Below are positions 39,371 to 52,589 of a stretch of 64,000 nucleotides of DNA, in pieces. Each line of letters starts with the position of its first letter. Position 1 is the first letter of the stretch. The translations under genes and the position numbers were made by a program. This stretch comes from Ancylostoma caninum (Eukaryota; Nematoda; Chromadorea; Rhabditida; Ancylostomatidae), in NCBI GenBank assembly GCA_037903475.1, contig JBAJFG010000240.1, forward strand, positions 496,001-560,000. The letters are read 5' to 3'. The notes beneath the pieces were generated by a model, which worked only from the letters and a program-made list of their open reading frames with translations, made no database searches and was not told the DNA's origin.

Positions 39371-42263
39371 TGCTTTTGGCTTAGATTTTTTCACGCAACT
39401 GCTTCCAGGAACCAACACAGGACAAGCGGCGTCCTCACGCGTCTTTGTTAGGGCCACTAAAAAATGTATAAATGTTGAAGGTTGGCAAGGCTTGGAATGG
39501 GATCGCTTTGGTCGAATTCAAAGGCCTCTTCAGCATATGCGCCTGACATGGCAGAGCAGCAAGTTGCTTCGTTTTTGTGAAGTCGGATCAGTGAAGTGTT
39601 TGGAGGACGCATAACGGTGAAGAAATTGGGATGTATCACATAATCCAAGGAAAATCGTACGCTTCGGGTGACCGCAAAGTTTAGAACCTTGGCCGGATCA
39701 CCATGAACCCTGCTTCAGAAGGTTCGCAAGAGGTTATCTGCAGCTAAGGTTTGTGATACTAGAGCGACGTATGATTGCTGTGTTCTCGGCGGAAATTCCA
39801 TTCAAACTTGGGAAATCATCGAGCGTTCGACTAAGTTCGAATTTCCTCATCCCAAAATAAACATATGCATTCGAAATTCAAGAATTTTTTCGACTATTCG
39901 TCATGTTAGTTTGTAAATTTGCCTGCAATCTATGGAGAATCTGATTCTATCCTTTTCTGGAAATCAGCTGGCACTTTTCTTGCAAAGAGTGCAAAAACTC
40001 TTTAGTTCCTGCCATTACAATAAAATATTTGTACAAAATGTAGCTTCAAAATGTACATTCCTCGTTTTGTGCAACAAGTTTGAAGGGCACGTGCTCTGAC
40101 GGTGCATTGTCAGTTAAAAGGAGTTTCTAGCCAACTGCCATTTTCCAACACGAATTTTCTACGCTAGCAGGAAATTTTTAGAGGAATCCAATCCAGTATT
40201 TGTCCACATTCCAGATATGTAGTGTGCGTCCATCATTGGTCGCAGCGATTGAGCACAGCATCGAAATTGTCTATTTGAATGTCCTTTTTTTGTGGCGGCT
40301 TCAATTTCCACGAATTCCAGCACACCGTTCCCGGCTGTCCTTTTGCAGCTTGTGCCTACCTCCATTTCCGTCACATAAATCAGACTCTTTTTCGGTTTGC
40401 CTCGCGGAAATAACGCGTTTCCCGTCCACCTTTGCCACTCCAGCTCCCCACTTATCCCCAGCATGCGCTCCGTTGACGTCACATTCAAAGCCTCCTTGCA
40501 TGAATGACTGTTTGCCTGTCATTTGCGTGTTTGCCGTCACTTAGTGACTGGCTTGCGTGATGAAAATTGGATAATAAATTCATCCTATTGGGCTGGCCGA
40601 GGATTTATGACAATTCGCTAGCGGTCTAACTGCTTTTTCCATAAGCAGTTTGCGAGTTTACTGCGACGGATGCACTTTAAAGGTCAACAACTGGGTGTGG
40701 TGAAATCGTAGACCGATTAAATTTACTGCGTGATTACACCCTTCACCATCTGCAGCCCGTTTCCCGTACTTTTGTGGATTCCAAGTCGTAATAGCTGCTT
40801 TTCTGGATGAATTGAATGGCTGGGGAAGGCTGCTAGATTCCTAGAATGAGCATGACTCTGGGATTTCGCTATCCTCCTAGAAAGCAGCGCTACAGTCACC
40901 GTGAAATTAGCCTTTAATCCTCTTTGTATCATAGCAACGCCCTATTTATTGATGATGAACTCTACATAACTTCTTACACTTTCCTAGAGGTCCTATTGAT
41001 TTTAGTTATGGATGAGGATAAATTTAGTCTTCTCAGATATGTTTTACTGTACACCCTCTATTCCTCTTACATAATACTACTATATATTATATGCATGTAT
41101 TTTGCTACACATAATTGCATTAATATACATTGCTGTTGCATCATTATATACTGTTGTATTCTGTGCGTTATTATGTAAGTAGGATTGAGAAAATCTATCC
41201 TGTAGAAATATTATTTTCTTCAAAAAATGCTGTGGACAATCATGGTGGATTGCCGGAAGTCGTTAAGCAGCCACCTAGCTATTGGTATTGCATTGAATGG
41301 ACATACATAAAGAGTAAGAGCCTTGGAATATTGCTGGTTAAATCGTCATAGGATTTTGGTTAAATCGTCATAGGATCATTGAGTTGTTTTTCCAAGGAAA
41401 ATTCTAGAAATCTTGGATAGGGATGTGCAGATACACATCTGATTCATTTTTTAGGCTTGAAGTTCCCAAAACACGAAATGATCTTGGTTTTACAGAATTT
41501 CCCGGTTGTGTACCGTGAGAGTATCTCTGCGTGATGCTCTGATTAGTCATGGTGCTTATCCAGATAGCCATGGATCTATGCGGCTTCCTCATCTCAAACG
41601 CTCTATGTAACTTCTAGGCTTCGCAGTCTCGAAAGAGTCCCGTATGACCTTTTTATTTGCTAAAGTGTCCTATCAATAAAATTGCAGCTCACAATAACAA
41701 AGCTCCTCTCCAAGGCCACTATGGAATCCAAACTCGCCTCTATGTTTACCCCGGGTTATCCCAATGATGCATGCGGACCGTATTCTAGTCACCTGCAGCT
41801 CTCAGTTCCAAGCGATATACCAATTTAACGTTTTGTACAATCATTTGGATTGCTATCTATACATATTAATTGGACCATGTTTGTTGAGAATTTGTTTGTT
41901 TCATTTACAACTTTGTAACTAGCCCATTCAGTTCAACTTTTCTCGTAGCGAGTATGACAGCAATGCAAAAACTTATCTATCGTGTATCGTGCCCACTAAG
42001 CTGCCGAAATTGCCCCTTTAACGATCTTCTCATGTGCATCAAAGAGCTAATAATCTTGCAGGGTAACTCTATTGTTTTTTTTTTGGAAAGTCAAGATAAT
42101 TTTCCAAGTTTGAAGAGAGCTTTCTCGCTGATATGGTTTCAACTATTCGCCAAAGACACGTGAAAACTACATATTTTTCTTTGAAATCTTGGAACTAACA
42201 GTCGTGCGCCACAATATGTCCCTACTTGACGTGGAACGTTAGTGACAGTACAAATTCTCATAC
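39371..42263. other. No supported gene
   Basis: Overlapping short frames on both strands near 40160-40540 have no recognisable domain. The remainder is AT-rich. Confidence 0.4.
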
Positions 42264-42366
42264 AATTTTTCGGAAGGACCGGAAGAATGGGCAGGTGATC
42301 TGCGGTCCTTCCGGTTTCCTTCTGCATTTCTTCCGAATAGCTGCCGCGGTCCTTCCGAAAATTTTT
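42264..42366. repeat. Small inverted-repeat element with CGGTCCTTCCG words
   Basis: AATTTTTCGGAAGGACCG at 42264-42281 pairs with CGGTCCTTCCGAAAATTT at about 42347-42366; an extra copy of CGGTCCTTCCGG lies between. About 100 bp in all. Confidence 0.6.
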
Positions 42367-45261
42367 GTCTCCGCGTCTCTCGCTTCTTAACCACATGAGC
42401 GCGATCTCTTTCTGCTGCGGTCCTCCAGACAATTTGTCTGAGTTAATTCCACTAAAAATGTGCATGCATATAGAATACTGCTCCTAATTTTCTTAAAAGG
42501 AAGCGCGTGTCGCATTAACCCGCCGCAAAGCGTCTTTCTTTCGTAATTTTCTATAAAATAAGGATTCCCAAATTTTCCTGGAAAGATTCTCTGTATTACA
42601 ACGAATCGAGTGGTTCAGAATTTTCAATATAGTTCTCTATACCTGTCAAAAAATCACTACAAATTTCAGCAACCTCTTTGTACCTGACCGCTTCAATCCA
42701 GATTGATTAAAACACTACATCCATAAATGGTATTTTGATGAATTTTAACAATTTTCGTGAAATGCAAAATTTGGTTTTCCAAGAAAAATTGGGATTGGTT
42801 CCCTCTCAAAATTTTTATGGACGATCGACGCTTTGCGATGGTTCAATGCGTCGCGCGTGTCCTTTTTGCAAATATTAGGAGTAGTATTGTATGAATGAGA
42901 TATGTACATACAATAGCAATTGAAATTTTGGAATTATAATAGCCATTTGCATCTCTCAGATTTAATTCTTAATTTAGGAAAATTTAGTTCCGGTCATTAT
43001 TTATTATTATGTATGTGCTATCATGTGTTCTTTCAAATTCTTCTGCTTGCTTTATTTTTGGTATTGTTAGACAGTCTATGTTTTATTCAAGTGAAAGAAA
43101 GGGAGTATTTGGTTCTTTATGAGTGCTAACAACAGAAATTTCGAACGTTTCCACAGTATTACGTCCTTCATAACTGTAATACAGACCGTTCTAGAACAAT
43201 CTCTCTCAGCGTGCGCTACATTTTGATGCTAATCTACAATTTAAAGCGTGTACTATTGAACGTGCATGTTATTAACCACTGCCCGCAGAATAGTGAGAAT
43301 ATGAGCAGAAGGCGTGGCGTTCGCAAATGATGACATGTGAATTGATGCTCGTATTTGCTTTCCATCACGTGCTTCGGCAATTTCTCTCGAAATTTGACAA
43401 ATATTTTCCAGCAGTATTTGCTTGTTTGGCATTCGTTGACACTTGGCCATTGATGGGATATTTACATACCGTTGGAATTCTGTGGATTCGTTGCTGCATA
43501 ATCAATAAACAAATCATAATTTACTAGAAAATAAATAAACAATTGGAAAAATGGCACAACCTCCGTTTCGTACTTTACCCTTATACGTAAGCTGAGCTGA
43601 AAGCGTAGGACTTCCCCCAGTACTAATGTTTGGAGCTGAGAATAGAAATCATGGTTAAAAGAAGTAGAATATGAGGACATAGACACTTGTTGGATACAGA
43701 TTCGGTGGGATTCATGTAGAGAATATTTCTAAATTGATATAAGTAAATACAATAAATATCTACAGCGGTTTCTGGGTTCAGGTGATGCACGCATCTCTGT
43801 GCAATGACTCTGATGTTGCTCGGTGACCTCATCACTGTATTTTTTATGTAATTTAGTTCGACCAACTGATAATTTTTCCTGGTGGAGCACATCCAGTGCA
43901 TTCTATTATATAAGAACAAAATAACATTGTGCGTAAATTGTGGCAACATTTACATGCATTATGGAAAGTATGTACAAAATTGCATCTGCGCAAGCACTTC
44001 TGAGAGTACATAGATTCACGTCAGGCGCCTGAAATGACTCTTTTATTTCGTAATATTAGCAATAACTACTGATCACATTATTTTCTTTCCGCCTTTCCCG
44101 GATATTTCTTCCTTTAACTGTGTCCCCTATTCTCTCCTCAAGCAGTCATCACATTGCTCCGTGTTCTGTGCCTGTCTCAGCACGTTTCCTTTTGAACACT
44201 AGGTGTGCCGTCACATTTTGCATGTAAATGGTAAATAAATAAATGTTTTAGTAGGCAATCTGTAATGTGTGTGACTTTCACGATAATGTCTATGAAGTTT
44301 TTTTTTGTAATGAGATGTCATTGAAACGTGAAATATGTAGAACCCTGTGAGTATTCTCTCCTGACTAATACAAAATCCAAACCAAGCTGGGTTTTTTTGG
44401 GAAGCAGAGAAACGGCACCTTACATTAAAAAAAAAGACCTCCAAGAATTATATTACATAAAGGTTCTAATAGACTTTTCCTTACCTCTGATGTGATCAGA
44501 TTTAGCGATTAGAATAAATGAAGTCCAGTATCTACTGCGTGATTATGTTAGCAACAGATACGGTATCGTACATAATTCAACTGGTACCTGGATATTAATT
44601 TCTTTCCGGCCTCATTGCCACCAAAAGCTTGTATACAAGAGTTTTTGAGACTGTAGATTTAGCCGTATTCTCACCAAGAACTAAAATACAAAGGTTTCAG
44701 GACTGTAGATAAAAAATTCTTTGACATATCTACATTTCAGTGAAAACTGCATATATTACATACCAATATAAGGTACTGCGAGCACAGCACAAAAAGAGAA
44801 AGAGTCTAAAAAAACCAGGGTTGCTGCCGTGGGCCCAAAACTAGGGCACCGGAGTTATTTTGGATGCTGATCACAATGGTACTAAAGAAAAAATTCCGCA
44901 GCCTGCGGGAAAGCCGGGAATGGACAAGTTGGGGTGTCCTATAATTATGAAACGCACTGTAGTATTCTACTTACATACTCATAATTTACGCGTCGTCTAC
45001 CCATCATCAACGTGTCATCTACCCTCTACTTGAATTTTGAATGTTTTTTGTTCCAATTTTCTTTTATTATGTCTGCCCTAATGGATGATAGGTTCGCCCT
45101 CTATTCATTTTTATATTTTTGATATTCATTACTACATCGGAAATGACTATTTTTTTTGAATTCTACCTTTTTAATTGGTTCTATCCCACATTTCTATCCT
45201 ACACGTGGTTCCACTTGAAAAATACATTCAAATAAATAAATAAATGACTATATGTAAATAC
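42367..45261. other. No supported gene
   Basis: AT-rich. At 44862-44880 the word GATGCTGATCACAATGGTA is shared exactly with 30373-30391. No coding signal. Confidence 0.4.
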
Positions 45262-45396
45262 TAGGTTGGTCCGAAAGTTTTGCACCAAGATATTTTTTGG
45301 GATCTAGAATTCCATAGACTCTGAACCAAAATGCCACTACATGTGAAAGTGTAAGTGTAAGTAATGGTGGACACCATTTGTATGTTGCATCGCGTG

Positions 45397-45475
45397 CGCG
45401 CATAGCTCAGTGGGTTGAGCGAATGATCAATGTTGTGGTGGTCAGGGGATCGAATCCTGCCCTGTGACCCCGTTT
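45397..45475 (+). repeat. tRNA-like SINE head 1
   Basis: GCGCATAGCTCAGTGGGTTG contains an A box (TAGCTCAGTGGG) and, 40 nt on, GGATCGAATCC is a near-perfect B box. The acceptor ends do not pair, so this is a tRNA-derived repeat rather than a working tRNA. A GTAAGTGTAAGTAATGG-type word precedes it. Confidence 0.6.
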
Positions 45476-45540
45476 TGCAAATACATATAGTATGCTGCCT
45501 ACGACTGCTGCAGTTATCTAACAAACTCCAACATAAAAAG

Positions 45541-45645
45541 TAGCCCGGATGGCTCAGTGGTTCGAGCGGCAGATTGCAATCTGTCCCTATCGCTGGTTCC
45601 ACTCCGTTGGAGATCCAGAGTTAAGTATCGCAGTGTTTGGGGTTC
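45541..45645 (+). repeat. tRNA-like SINE head 2
   Basis: GCCCGGATGGCTCAGTGGTT carries an A box, CGGCAGATTGCAATCTGT resembles an anticodon arm, and GGTTCCACTCC is a degenerate B box. Downstream TAAGTGTAAGTAATAG repeats (about 45737-45775) look like a SINE tail. No complete cloverleaf. Confidence 0.55.
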
Positions 45646-46439
45646 ACTGCTCGGAACGTCCCCCGTGATCTCCTTCGGGTAGTCCAGGAAGGCATCCGGC
45701 AACGTTTTGCATAAATTTCGAAGATAAACTACGATAAATGTAAGTGTAAGTAATAGTAATAGTGTAAGTAATAGTGAAAAACCACTTTTTCAAAGTTGAG
45801 GGAAACCGGGAGAGAGTAACTCCGCCGTGAAGGACTGCTCCACGAAAGATAAATGACAGCGGTAGAACTACTTCGCAATGGATATGGAACAATTTATACG
45901 GATTTCAATTATTTCCGAGGATCCCGAATTGGATGAGCTTTATCATTCAGATGGGATAACTGATGTACTGTGTCCATCTATAGAAGAATAACGGCCATTT
46001 TTGTATTCGCGAAGCAGTGTACTATAGCAGAAAATGGAAGAGTTGGCTTCGCTTATTGTGTATTCAGAAATCTTTCCCCATGAAAATCATAAAAATGAAA
46101 AAAACGTGAAAGTTCTGAAAATGGTCCGCTGCTTTATAGCCTTAACATATCCACTCCACTCTGTCTACTATGGACTAAAATTGTATTTTTCTTCGCTTTC
46201 TCCGAAGCTCGAGTGATTTATAGCTCATGAATACCGGGGCGCCGGAGGGTGGCGGCGGCCGGCGCCCGCCGGCGCCCATTTGCAGTGGCTGCCGGACCCG
46301 ACTGTAAGTCTACTGTTCTCAATCACAGAAAATTGGCAGACGCAACTCTCCTGGACCGGGGAAAAATCTACCATGTTGCTCCACTTCATGACATCGCCTG
46401 ACCTCACGTGGCAAAACTTACCCACCAAAAAATTGCCGA

Positions 46440-46690
46440 ATTAAGTTGAGAGTATCTAGGGATCTACCACGATCTGTTTATTCTCCTGACTTAACCCTGT
46501 CTGGATACCACTTGCTCGGAGCCCTGAGGCTGCATCTACGAGGAAAGAAACTCAGTGATTGAACCAAATCGAAATCTGAGATTCCAAGCCTCTTAGACTC
46601 GCAGCTGCCAGAGTTCTTGGAGCTGATGCTCTAGTGAAGCGTTGGCCATACCTCGTGGATCATGATTGTGATTATTTTGTTGATTGATAT
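46440..46690 (+). pseudogene. Mariner transposase C-terminal remnant
   Basis: The plus strand encodes, with stops, YSPDLT..GYHLLGALRLHL and RGKKLSD: the YSPDLAP-x-D-YHLF-x-x-L block with the third catalytic Asp region of mariner transposases. Interrupted, hence dead. Confidence 0.7.
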
Positions 46691-46762
46691 CTATTCATAA
46701 TGAACTTAACATTTTTTGAAAAAAGTATGAAATTGGGTGCAAGACTTTGGGACCAACCTCAT

Positions 46763-47713
46763 AATAGAGGTCGAAAATGACTATGAGCGTACACTGTAAT
46801 AAATCGGCCACCCAGTAATTTTGAGTAGTCGGTAGTCTTCCTAACACATCAACTAATTGTAAGTCACTTTTTTTCTTTGAAAACGACAAGGTGCAGACGT
46901 TTATTCAGTTGAATGTGTTTGCGAGTGCAACAACAAGGAACAGATGGTGCAGGTGACCTTGACAACTCAGTGTAAAGTCCATCGTCCTCACTGGAACTGC
47001 TGGAACTGACAGTTTTGAAACAATTTGCCCGGCGTTTTTGTTAGTTATTCCTCCAGTGCGTTTAATGCACGGCGATAGCGTGTGAGAAACTACGAATTTA
47101 TCCGTACAACACCCAATTCCATTCATAGATTATGTAGATACGGCTTGTGTAATTTATTCTGATGAGTCGCTGATTAATGCTCCACCCACATGTATACATA
47201 CTGGCTCCACCCCTTCCAACACTTCGTTCCTTCCTTCTGTTGCCATTCCTGAAAACTCTGTTGCCTCCGAAAGATTTTCCTGATTTTCCTGAGTCGCATT
47301 TGTGGTTTCCGTCGAAAAGAAAAGTGTGTTCAGAAACAATACAGGAAGAAAAATTTCTCATGAGATCAAATTGTTAAAGATGGTAGTTATTTCTTTCAAT
47401 AGGTGTGCTGCGAAAAGTAGTAAGCAAAAGATGTAAACATGGAAAAGGAAAAGCTAGTAAGGCTCCAGCTAAGTACTCAGTTTGACAGTCCAAGATTAGC
47501 ATCCAGAGGGAGTGAGACTGCTCTCGAATCCTTCAAACTCTCCAGTGTTGAACATTTTGTGGTTGTACTAAGGCCAAAGCCAACCAAACTACTTCGCCCT
47601 CCGATATCACTTCCATTAATTATGCATTCTTCGTCAAGCTGACTTAATCGTGGATGCTCTTCCTAATTTAATCCGATTTCTCTACATTAGTTACTGAATA
47701 TTTGCAGGCAAAC
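46763..47713. other. Upstream region of the beta-lactamase-domain gene
   Basis: Minus-strand frames at 46905-47361 have an AATAAA overlapping the end of one frame (near 46902-46910), but no start, domain or splice pattern. The sequence before 47714 ends in TATTTGCAG eight bases before the ATG, a candidate SL trans-splice acceptor. Confidence 0.35.
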
Positions 47714-50700
47714 ATGGTCCACGCGGTCTCAACCGTCGGTGGACGTGTCCTTGATCCTCGTTTTGCAGGAATTGAAGATGTGTTCAGGTAATTGTTTTGA
47801 CCGTTTTCCAAGTCTTCGTAGCTTTTTCTGGATAAACGCAGAGGCAGAATTATTGAAAGGAAAACTACAGCTCTTGCTGATTCACCCTTCAATATGTAGA
47901 CAATATCTGTGGAACATCGAAAGAACTAATTATTATTTATTCTGGTGAAATAGTGAAAGCTAGATGGCACAGCTCCATAATTTCAGAGAAAACTTCTCCA
48001 TGGGACTAGAATCCGCAGGATGCAGTTTTGCTGCATACCACAACGGCAAACTCGTTGTTGATCTATGGGGAGGTCTGGCTAACCGAGAGACGGGCCAACC
48101 ATGGATGGAGGACACAATGTCGATTCTCTTCTCCACAACGAAGGTTGGAAATTGAACGAATGTATAGTTTTTTTTATCTCAGAGAGGGCGATGGGGTGAC
48201 TTTGTCTGCAATTACGACCTCAGCAATATGTCGGTTCAGTCAATTTAACTAATTTTTACACTTTTTCTGTAAGTTTTGATATGTGTGTGGTGTGATTCCT
48301 TCAATTTTGATGTTTCATTACTTCCATTTAGTAAAATCTCCTTTCAAACACATTCTGCGGCGTCCTTCCATCAATGGAACCATTGCGGTCGTAATTGCAG
48401 ACAAAGTCACTCCATCGGCCCTCCCTGAGCTAACAGACTATAAGCAAACAACTCAAACAAATAATAAGGTCATTTGATCTGAAGTTTTTAAATTACCGTT
48501 AGGCCTCCTTTGAATCTTAAACCACAGTGCCGTTTTCTGTATGCTCCCGCACTGTCCCATTTAGTATTGCATTTTTTCTCTCCTCGGCAAGTTCCACAAA
48601 TTTTCCGACATGGATCGCTATGAATGCACAGGTTTTCACTCATTATCAGAAGTTTTCACTAGATTGGAATTATTTCCGACTAAATTATTTCCAGTAGCAA
48701 TAGTGGGAATGAGCGTATTTTTACCATGCGAGGATGAGTGGTTCGTTTTTCAATTGTTAAGGTTGATCCGAATGAAACCCACCAGGAAGCCAAGCACGAA
48801 ACACCTTATTTTTGTAAGTAGTGAATCCGCAATTCAATGTTTCTGAAGGTTCGTCCACTCATGTCCCAACTTCCCCTTCACTGTAAAGATATTCTCCTCT
48901 CTTCCACAATCATCGCCTTTGATTTCTGATTCATTTCAAATTCTGAACAAGGAGCGACATTTGCGAACTCATGGCTTCCTCTTTTAAAAAAATCCTGCCA
49001 GACTGTCAGACTATGTGTTTACATACTTCGGTAGCGAAAGATGAACTGTGATTTCTCAATATGTGGACACCCTAATTGGCAGGGAGGTACACTACATCAC
49101 TATCAAACAACTGGTTTTGTAGTTTTGAGCGATGTGAAATGAGATACTGCAGTAGTGAGAAGTCAGTGGGGGTACGGGGGTATCAATGAGTTTCCGACTA
49201 TTCATACTTCTTCAAAATATTTTGAACTTCATGCAGGGTGAAGCATTTCATTTCAGTTTGTGGAGCTCGATAGGGTTCCGTTAGCAGATCCAGATCTCAG
49301 AAAATCGATAAACAACTGCTGAATTTTTGCTCTGCAAACGATAGTATTGATGTATAATGGCAATTCTAAAAGTCGCAGTGGAAACTACCTATATTTTTAC
49401 ATAAACTATGCCCCGAAATCAGCTCTAAAAATATGGCGTTTTTTAGGATGTTCCATGTTTCAGAGCTTAGCAGCAACAGTTCTCGCCGTAGTATTGGATC
49501 AAGAGGGCGTCTCCTACAATCGAAAGCTAGCAGAATTTTGGCCGGAGTTTGCTCAGAATGGCAAAGAAGACGTCACCATCCTTCACGTCGTGCTCCATCA
49601 GGTATTAGCGTATGTATATAATCATGTGTTGATTTTTCTGCTACCCTTTAGGGTCTTTATCGTCACGTAGCAATGCCCCTCCTTCACTCTGGTCACCACA
49701 TTAATTTTTTTTTAGTTCAGTATCAAAACCTACCTTACTACTGACAAGATGGAAGGTGCTCCCATCGGTCCGGTTAAAATACTATGAATACTAGTATTTT
49801 AACCTAACCCACCCATACCTTGTGATTGCTCTACATAATTTATCCACAGACGTGCTAGATTAGATAATCCTAGACCAGAGAGAAATTTTCAAAATGCTTC
49901 ATTGTTTGCAAGTCGTAAAAATTCATGAAATTGGAAATTCTTGTGCACCCCACGACTGTGGTTAACGTCTGATTACTTCTTTCAGCTGTCTACTCAGGTA
50001 ATTATTTATTATAGTAAGCTCTACTGGGTCAACGTAGAATCTCCCAATAGAATCTCCGCGAACTAGCTCTCTTTTATACCTTCAAAGCCTAAAGAATTGA
50101 ATACCTCATCGTCTAAAACCCCTTACAGTCCACAGCTTCATTTCTGTAACGCTTCAACTTGTATTTAGCCATCTGATGATCTGAAGGATTATTAAACACC
50201 TGTGGTAATGCCAATCCTGAAATTCAGGCAGGTGTACCGTACTCCGAGCAGATGATCACGAAAGAGGATGTGCTCGATTGGAAGCGGATGAGTGCATACT
50301 TCGAGAACGCCACGCCTATATGGAAACCAGGATCTCAGACCGGTTATCATGCATTGACTTTTGGGTACGGCTTGGCTTGAAAACTACGACATAACAGTCG
50401 CAAATAAAATAAAAACTAAATAAAAACAAAAATAATTCAATTTTCGAGATCCCAGGGTAAAATTCCATAGTTGAAAAGAAACGTGGTTCAATCAACGAAT
50501 GAAGTATGATCTTTGTGGATTTTGCTTTTTTTTGTCTATAGATTTAGCCAAATTCATGAAGAGAATTTTGGACTCGTCAATCAAGGGTCAGGAAACAAGT
50601 TTAGAGATTCAGGAAGGTTTTCATTCTATTGCTAGCAAAACATTCAGTTGCTCAATAGTTTCTTCGTTATCGGTGATATTATTCTTAAACTGTAACTAAA

Positions 50701-52282
50701 AGTGTATGAGTAAGTATCAACAAACACGTAAACAAGAAAACACGAGCCACAAAACACCTAAACTTGAGAAGAAGGGGCTAACGTTCATCGCACTCGTGTC
50801 TCTGGAATTTTAGTCCCCCCCCTCTCTATGTTCCGTAAATGCTAGGGTCGCAGGCATCATTGAGATGACTCGGGGTAAACGTGGTAATAGCATGCAATTT
50901 TACGTATCGTTAACATGGGCGCCATGACGTTTACCCTGGGTAATCTCAGCGATGCACCTAGACCCTGATTTGCCTTTAACTTTCTTAGCAAAGTGAGAGG
51001 TGCTAAGTAAAATGCATCGAACCAACTCCACCTAGCTTACAAGTCCCAGGTGAAAATGGTTATAATGTGATGTTATTCCTACGGACATAGCGCATAAATT
51101 GCAAAAATTACTCGTAATGATATAATTCAGTAATCCTGCAAGTATTTATAAACTTCGTCGACATTCCTACTTTTACCCACTGTTCACTAAAATCCAGAGT
51201 TTCAGATTTCTCATAGATCAAATCGTGCGACGAATTGACTCAAAGAAACGGGGAGTGAACGATATCCTGAAGGAGCTGACTCAAACCTATGGTAAAGCCC
51301 ATCACTTTCTTTGGTTTCTATGAAAATTGTGCTCATAAGCTTTCGAAGGAAAAAAATCACAAGTTAAATTAGAAGAAAAATTAGCATATTTTCACATAGC
51401 TAATCTAAACCATGTACTTGACGCGATTTTCACAGAACTCTGGATTCTGGAAGTTGTGCAGTGCTACCTGTCATCATGAGAACCAGTTTTTCTTCTTCTC
51501 AGGTTTTTTTCTTGTAGGCGTTCCCAACCTTTCCATCGGCTTGAAGGACCCCGACGACAACGACCGCGTGGCTACAATCCATTATCCTGGCGAATTGCAA
51601 ATCGAAGCAGAAGGACGTCGCGATCCGGAGGCGCTGCGACGATGGAAAGCCGGTGACAATGAGCACAACAAACGTCTCTATGAAACGTGGCCATGGATCA
51701 CAACAAATGACGTAAGACCCCTTTCTCTTACTAGTACGTTTTGCTCCCTATTCACGTATTAAATTTCCAGTACAACTCTTTCGACAACCGCCTCGTACCT
51801 ATGCCTTCGAACATGGGCATAGGAAACGCACGATCACTGGCACAATTCCATTCACTACTTGCTGAACGCAAGATTCTCAGCGAGGGATTCTATAAGCACT
51901 TCGAACAACCTGTTCTGGAAGATGAATTTGATCATGTGATCGGCTACGCGGAAAATAAGGGCTACGGATATCAATTCACTAAAAATCCAAAGGTCAGTTA
52001 TTTTACTGGATTTTTCTCGGAATGAACCTCACCTCTGAGAAGAAAGAGGAGACGAAATGGCCATATGAACTGATGACTAAGAAAATACATCCGCCTGACT
52101 AGCTCTACCTCTTCCAGGGACAATGGATTTTCGGTCACTCTGGTTTCGGAGGACAAGATGTACGTGTGGATGTGCACAATGGTCTTTCATATGCCTACGT
52201 CTGCAATGGTCTCAAAATCGCTGACGCTGATCTCGTAGAACCGTGGAAACGAATGATTGACAAGTTGTATTCACTTTTATAA
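47714..52282 (+). CDS. Class C beta-lactamase-domain protein (LACT-type serine hydrolase)
   Basis: Eight exons: 47714-47787, 47987-48143, 49464-49601, 50228-50364, 51206-51291, 51518-51711, 51771-51992, 52118-52282; 1173 nt, 390 aa, in frame throughout. A penicillin-binding/beta-lactamase fold protein of the animal LACT family, related to bacterial class C enzymes and esterases; substrate in nematodes unknown. Seen: FAAYHNGKLVVDLWGG (about aa 42-58), nucleophile motif S-T-T-K (about 74-77) split from SLAA by the intron, LDQEGVSYNRKLAEFWPEF, HQAGVPYSE, Y of GYHALTFG (in the place of the Y-x-N motif), and HSGFGGQ near the C-terminus in the place of K-T-G. All three active-site elements are present. 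No signal peptide or membrane span is evident, so probably soluble. The first donor after STTK is GTTGGA, weak, and precedes a 1.3-kb intron. The ATG follows a TTGCAG acceptor and may be SL-spliced. Confidence 0.93.
50843..50967. repeat. Small MITE in intron 4 of the beta-lactamase-domain gene
   Basis: CTAGGGTCGCAGGCATCATT and TGAGATGACTCGGGGTAAAC on the left match, with some mismatches, the reverse complement of GTTTACCCTGGGTAATCTCA and GCGATGCACCTAGACCCTG on the right. Confidence 0.6.
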
Positions 52283-52435
52283 CTCGAGGGTAGACAAATA
52301 TACTTGTAATGACAACAGATTCTGATAAAGAATGTACAGGTTTTTTGAATTAAATTCTAAAAAGAAACGCTAGCTCTAACCTTTAAAAAACTTCAGATTT
52401 ACAGGAGCACCTATTTATAGTTTATCAAACAACGA

Positions 52436-52441
52436 AATAAA
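52436..52441 (+). terminator. Candidate poly(A) signal of the beta-lactamase-domain gene
   Basis: AATAAA about 150 nt past the TAA at 52280-52282 and about 150 nt before the 3' end of the convergent transporter gene. Confidence 0.5.
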
Positions 52442-52589
52442 AAATTGTCCCATAAGGCGTTCAACAGTCTATAGAGCTCATTGTGCAGCGTTTGTTCATG
52501 GATTCACCATGGATCGCCGTTTCATCAGTATGGAGTGACCTGTCGTAAAATACGAGAAGAAAAGATGTATATAACAAATAACTATCCTA

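Larger units (their letters stand above)
45262..46762. mobile_element. Decayed mariner transposon with nested inserts
   Basis: Ends AGGTTGGTCCGAAAGTTTTG (left) and, reverse-complemented, AGGTTGGTCCCAAAGTCTTG (right) are classical mariner-type inverted repeats, both followed by CACC. TA occurs at or next to both ends. In between lie two tRNA-like sequences, a GC-rich hairpin (46232-46280) and, toward the right end, transposase remnants. Confidence 0.85.

Noticed and set aside
40159..40544. Overlapping frames of about 110 codons on both strands
   Set aside because: No domain, no splice pattern, both strands equally open.
45397..45645. Working tRNA genes
   Set aside because: A and B boxes are present but acceptor stems do not pair and the anticodon arms are irregular.
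46905..47361. Minus-strand frames with an AATAAA at the end
   Set aside because: No start codon for the best frame and no recognisable domain.
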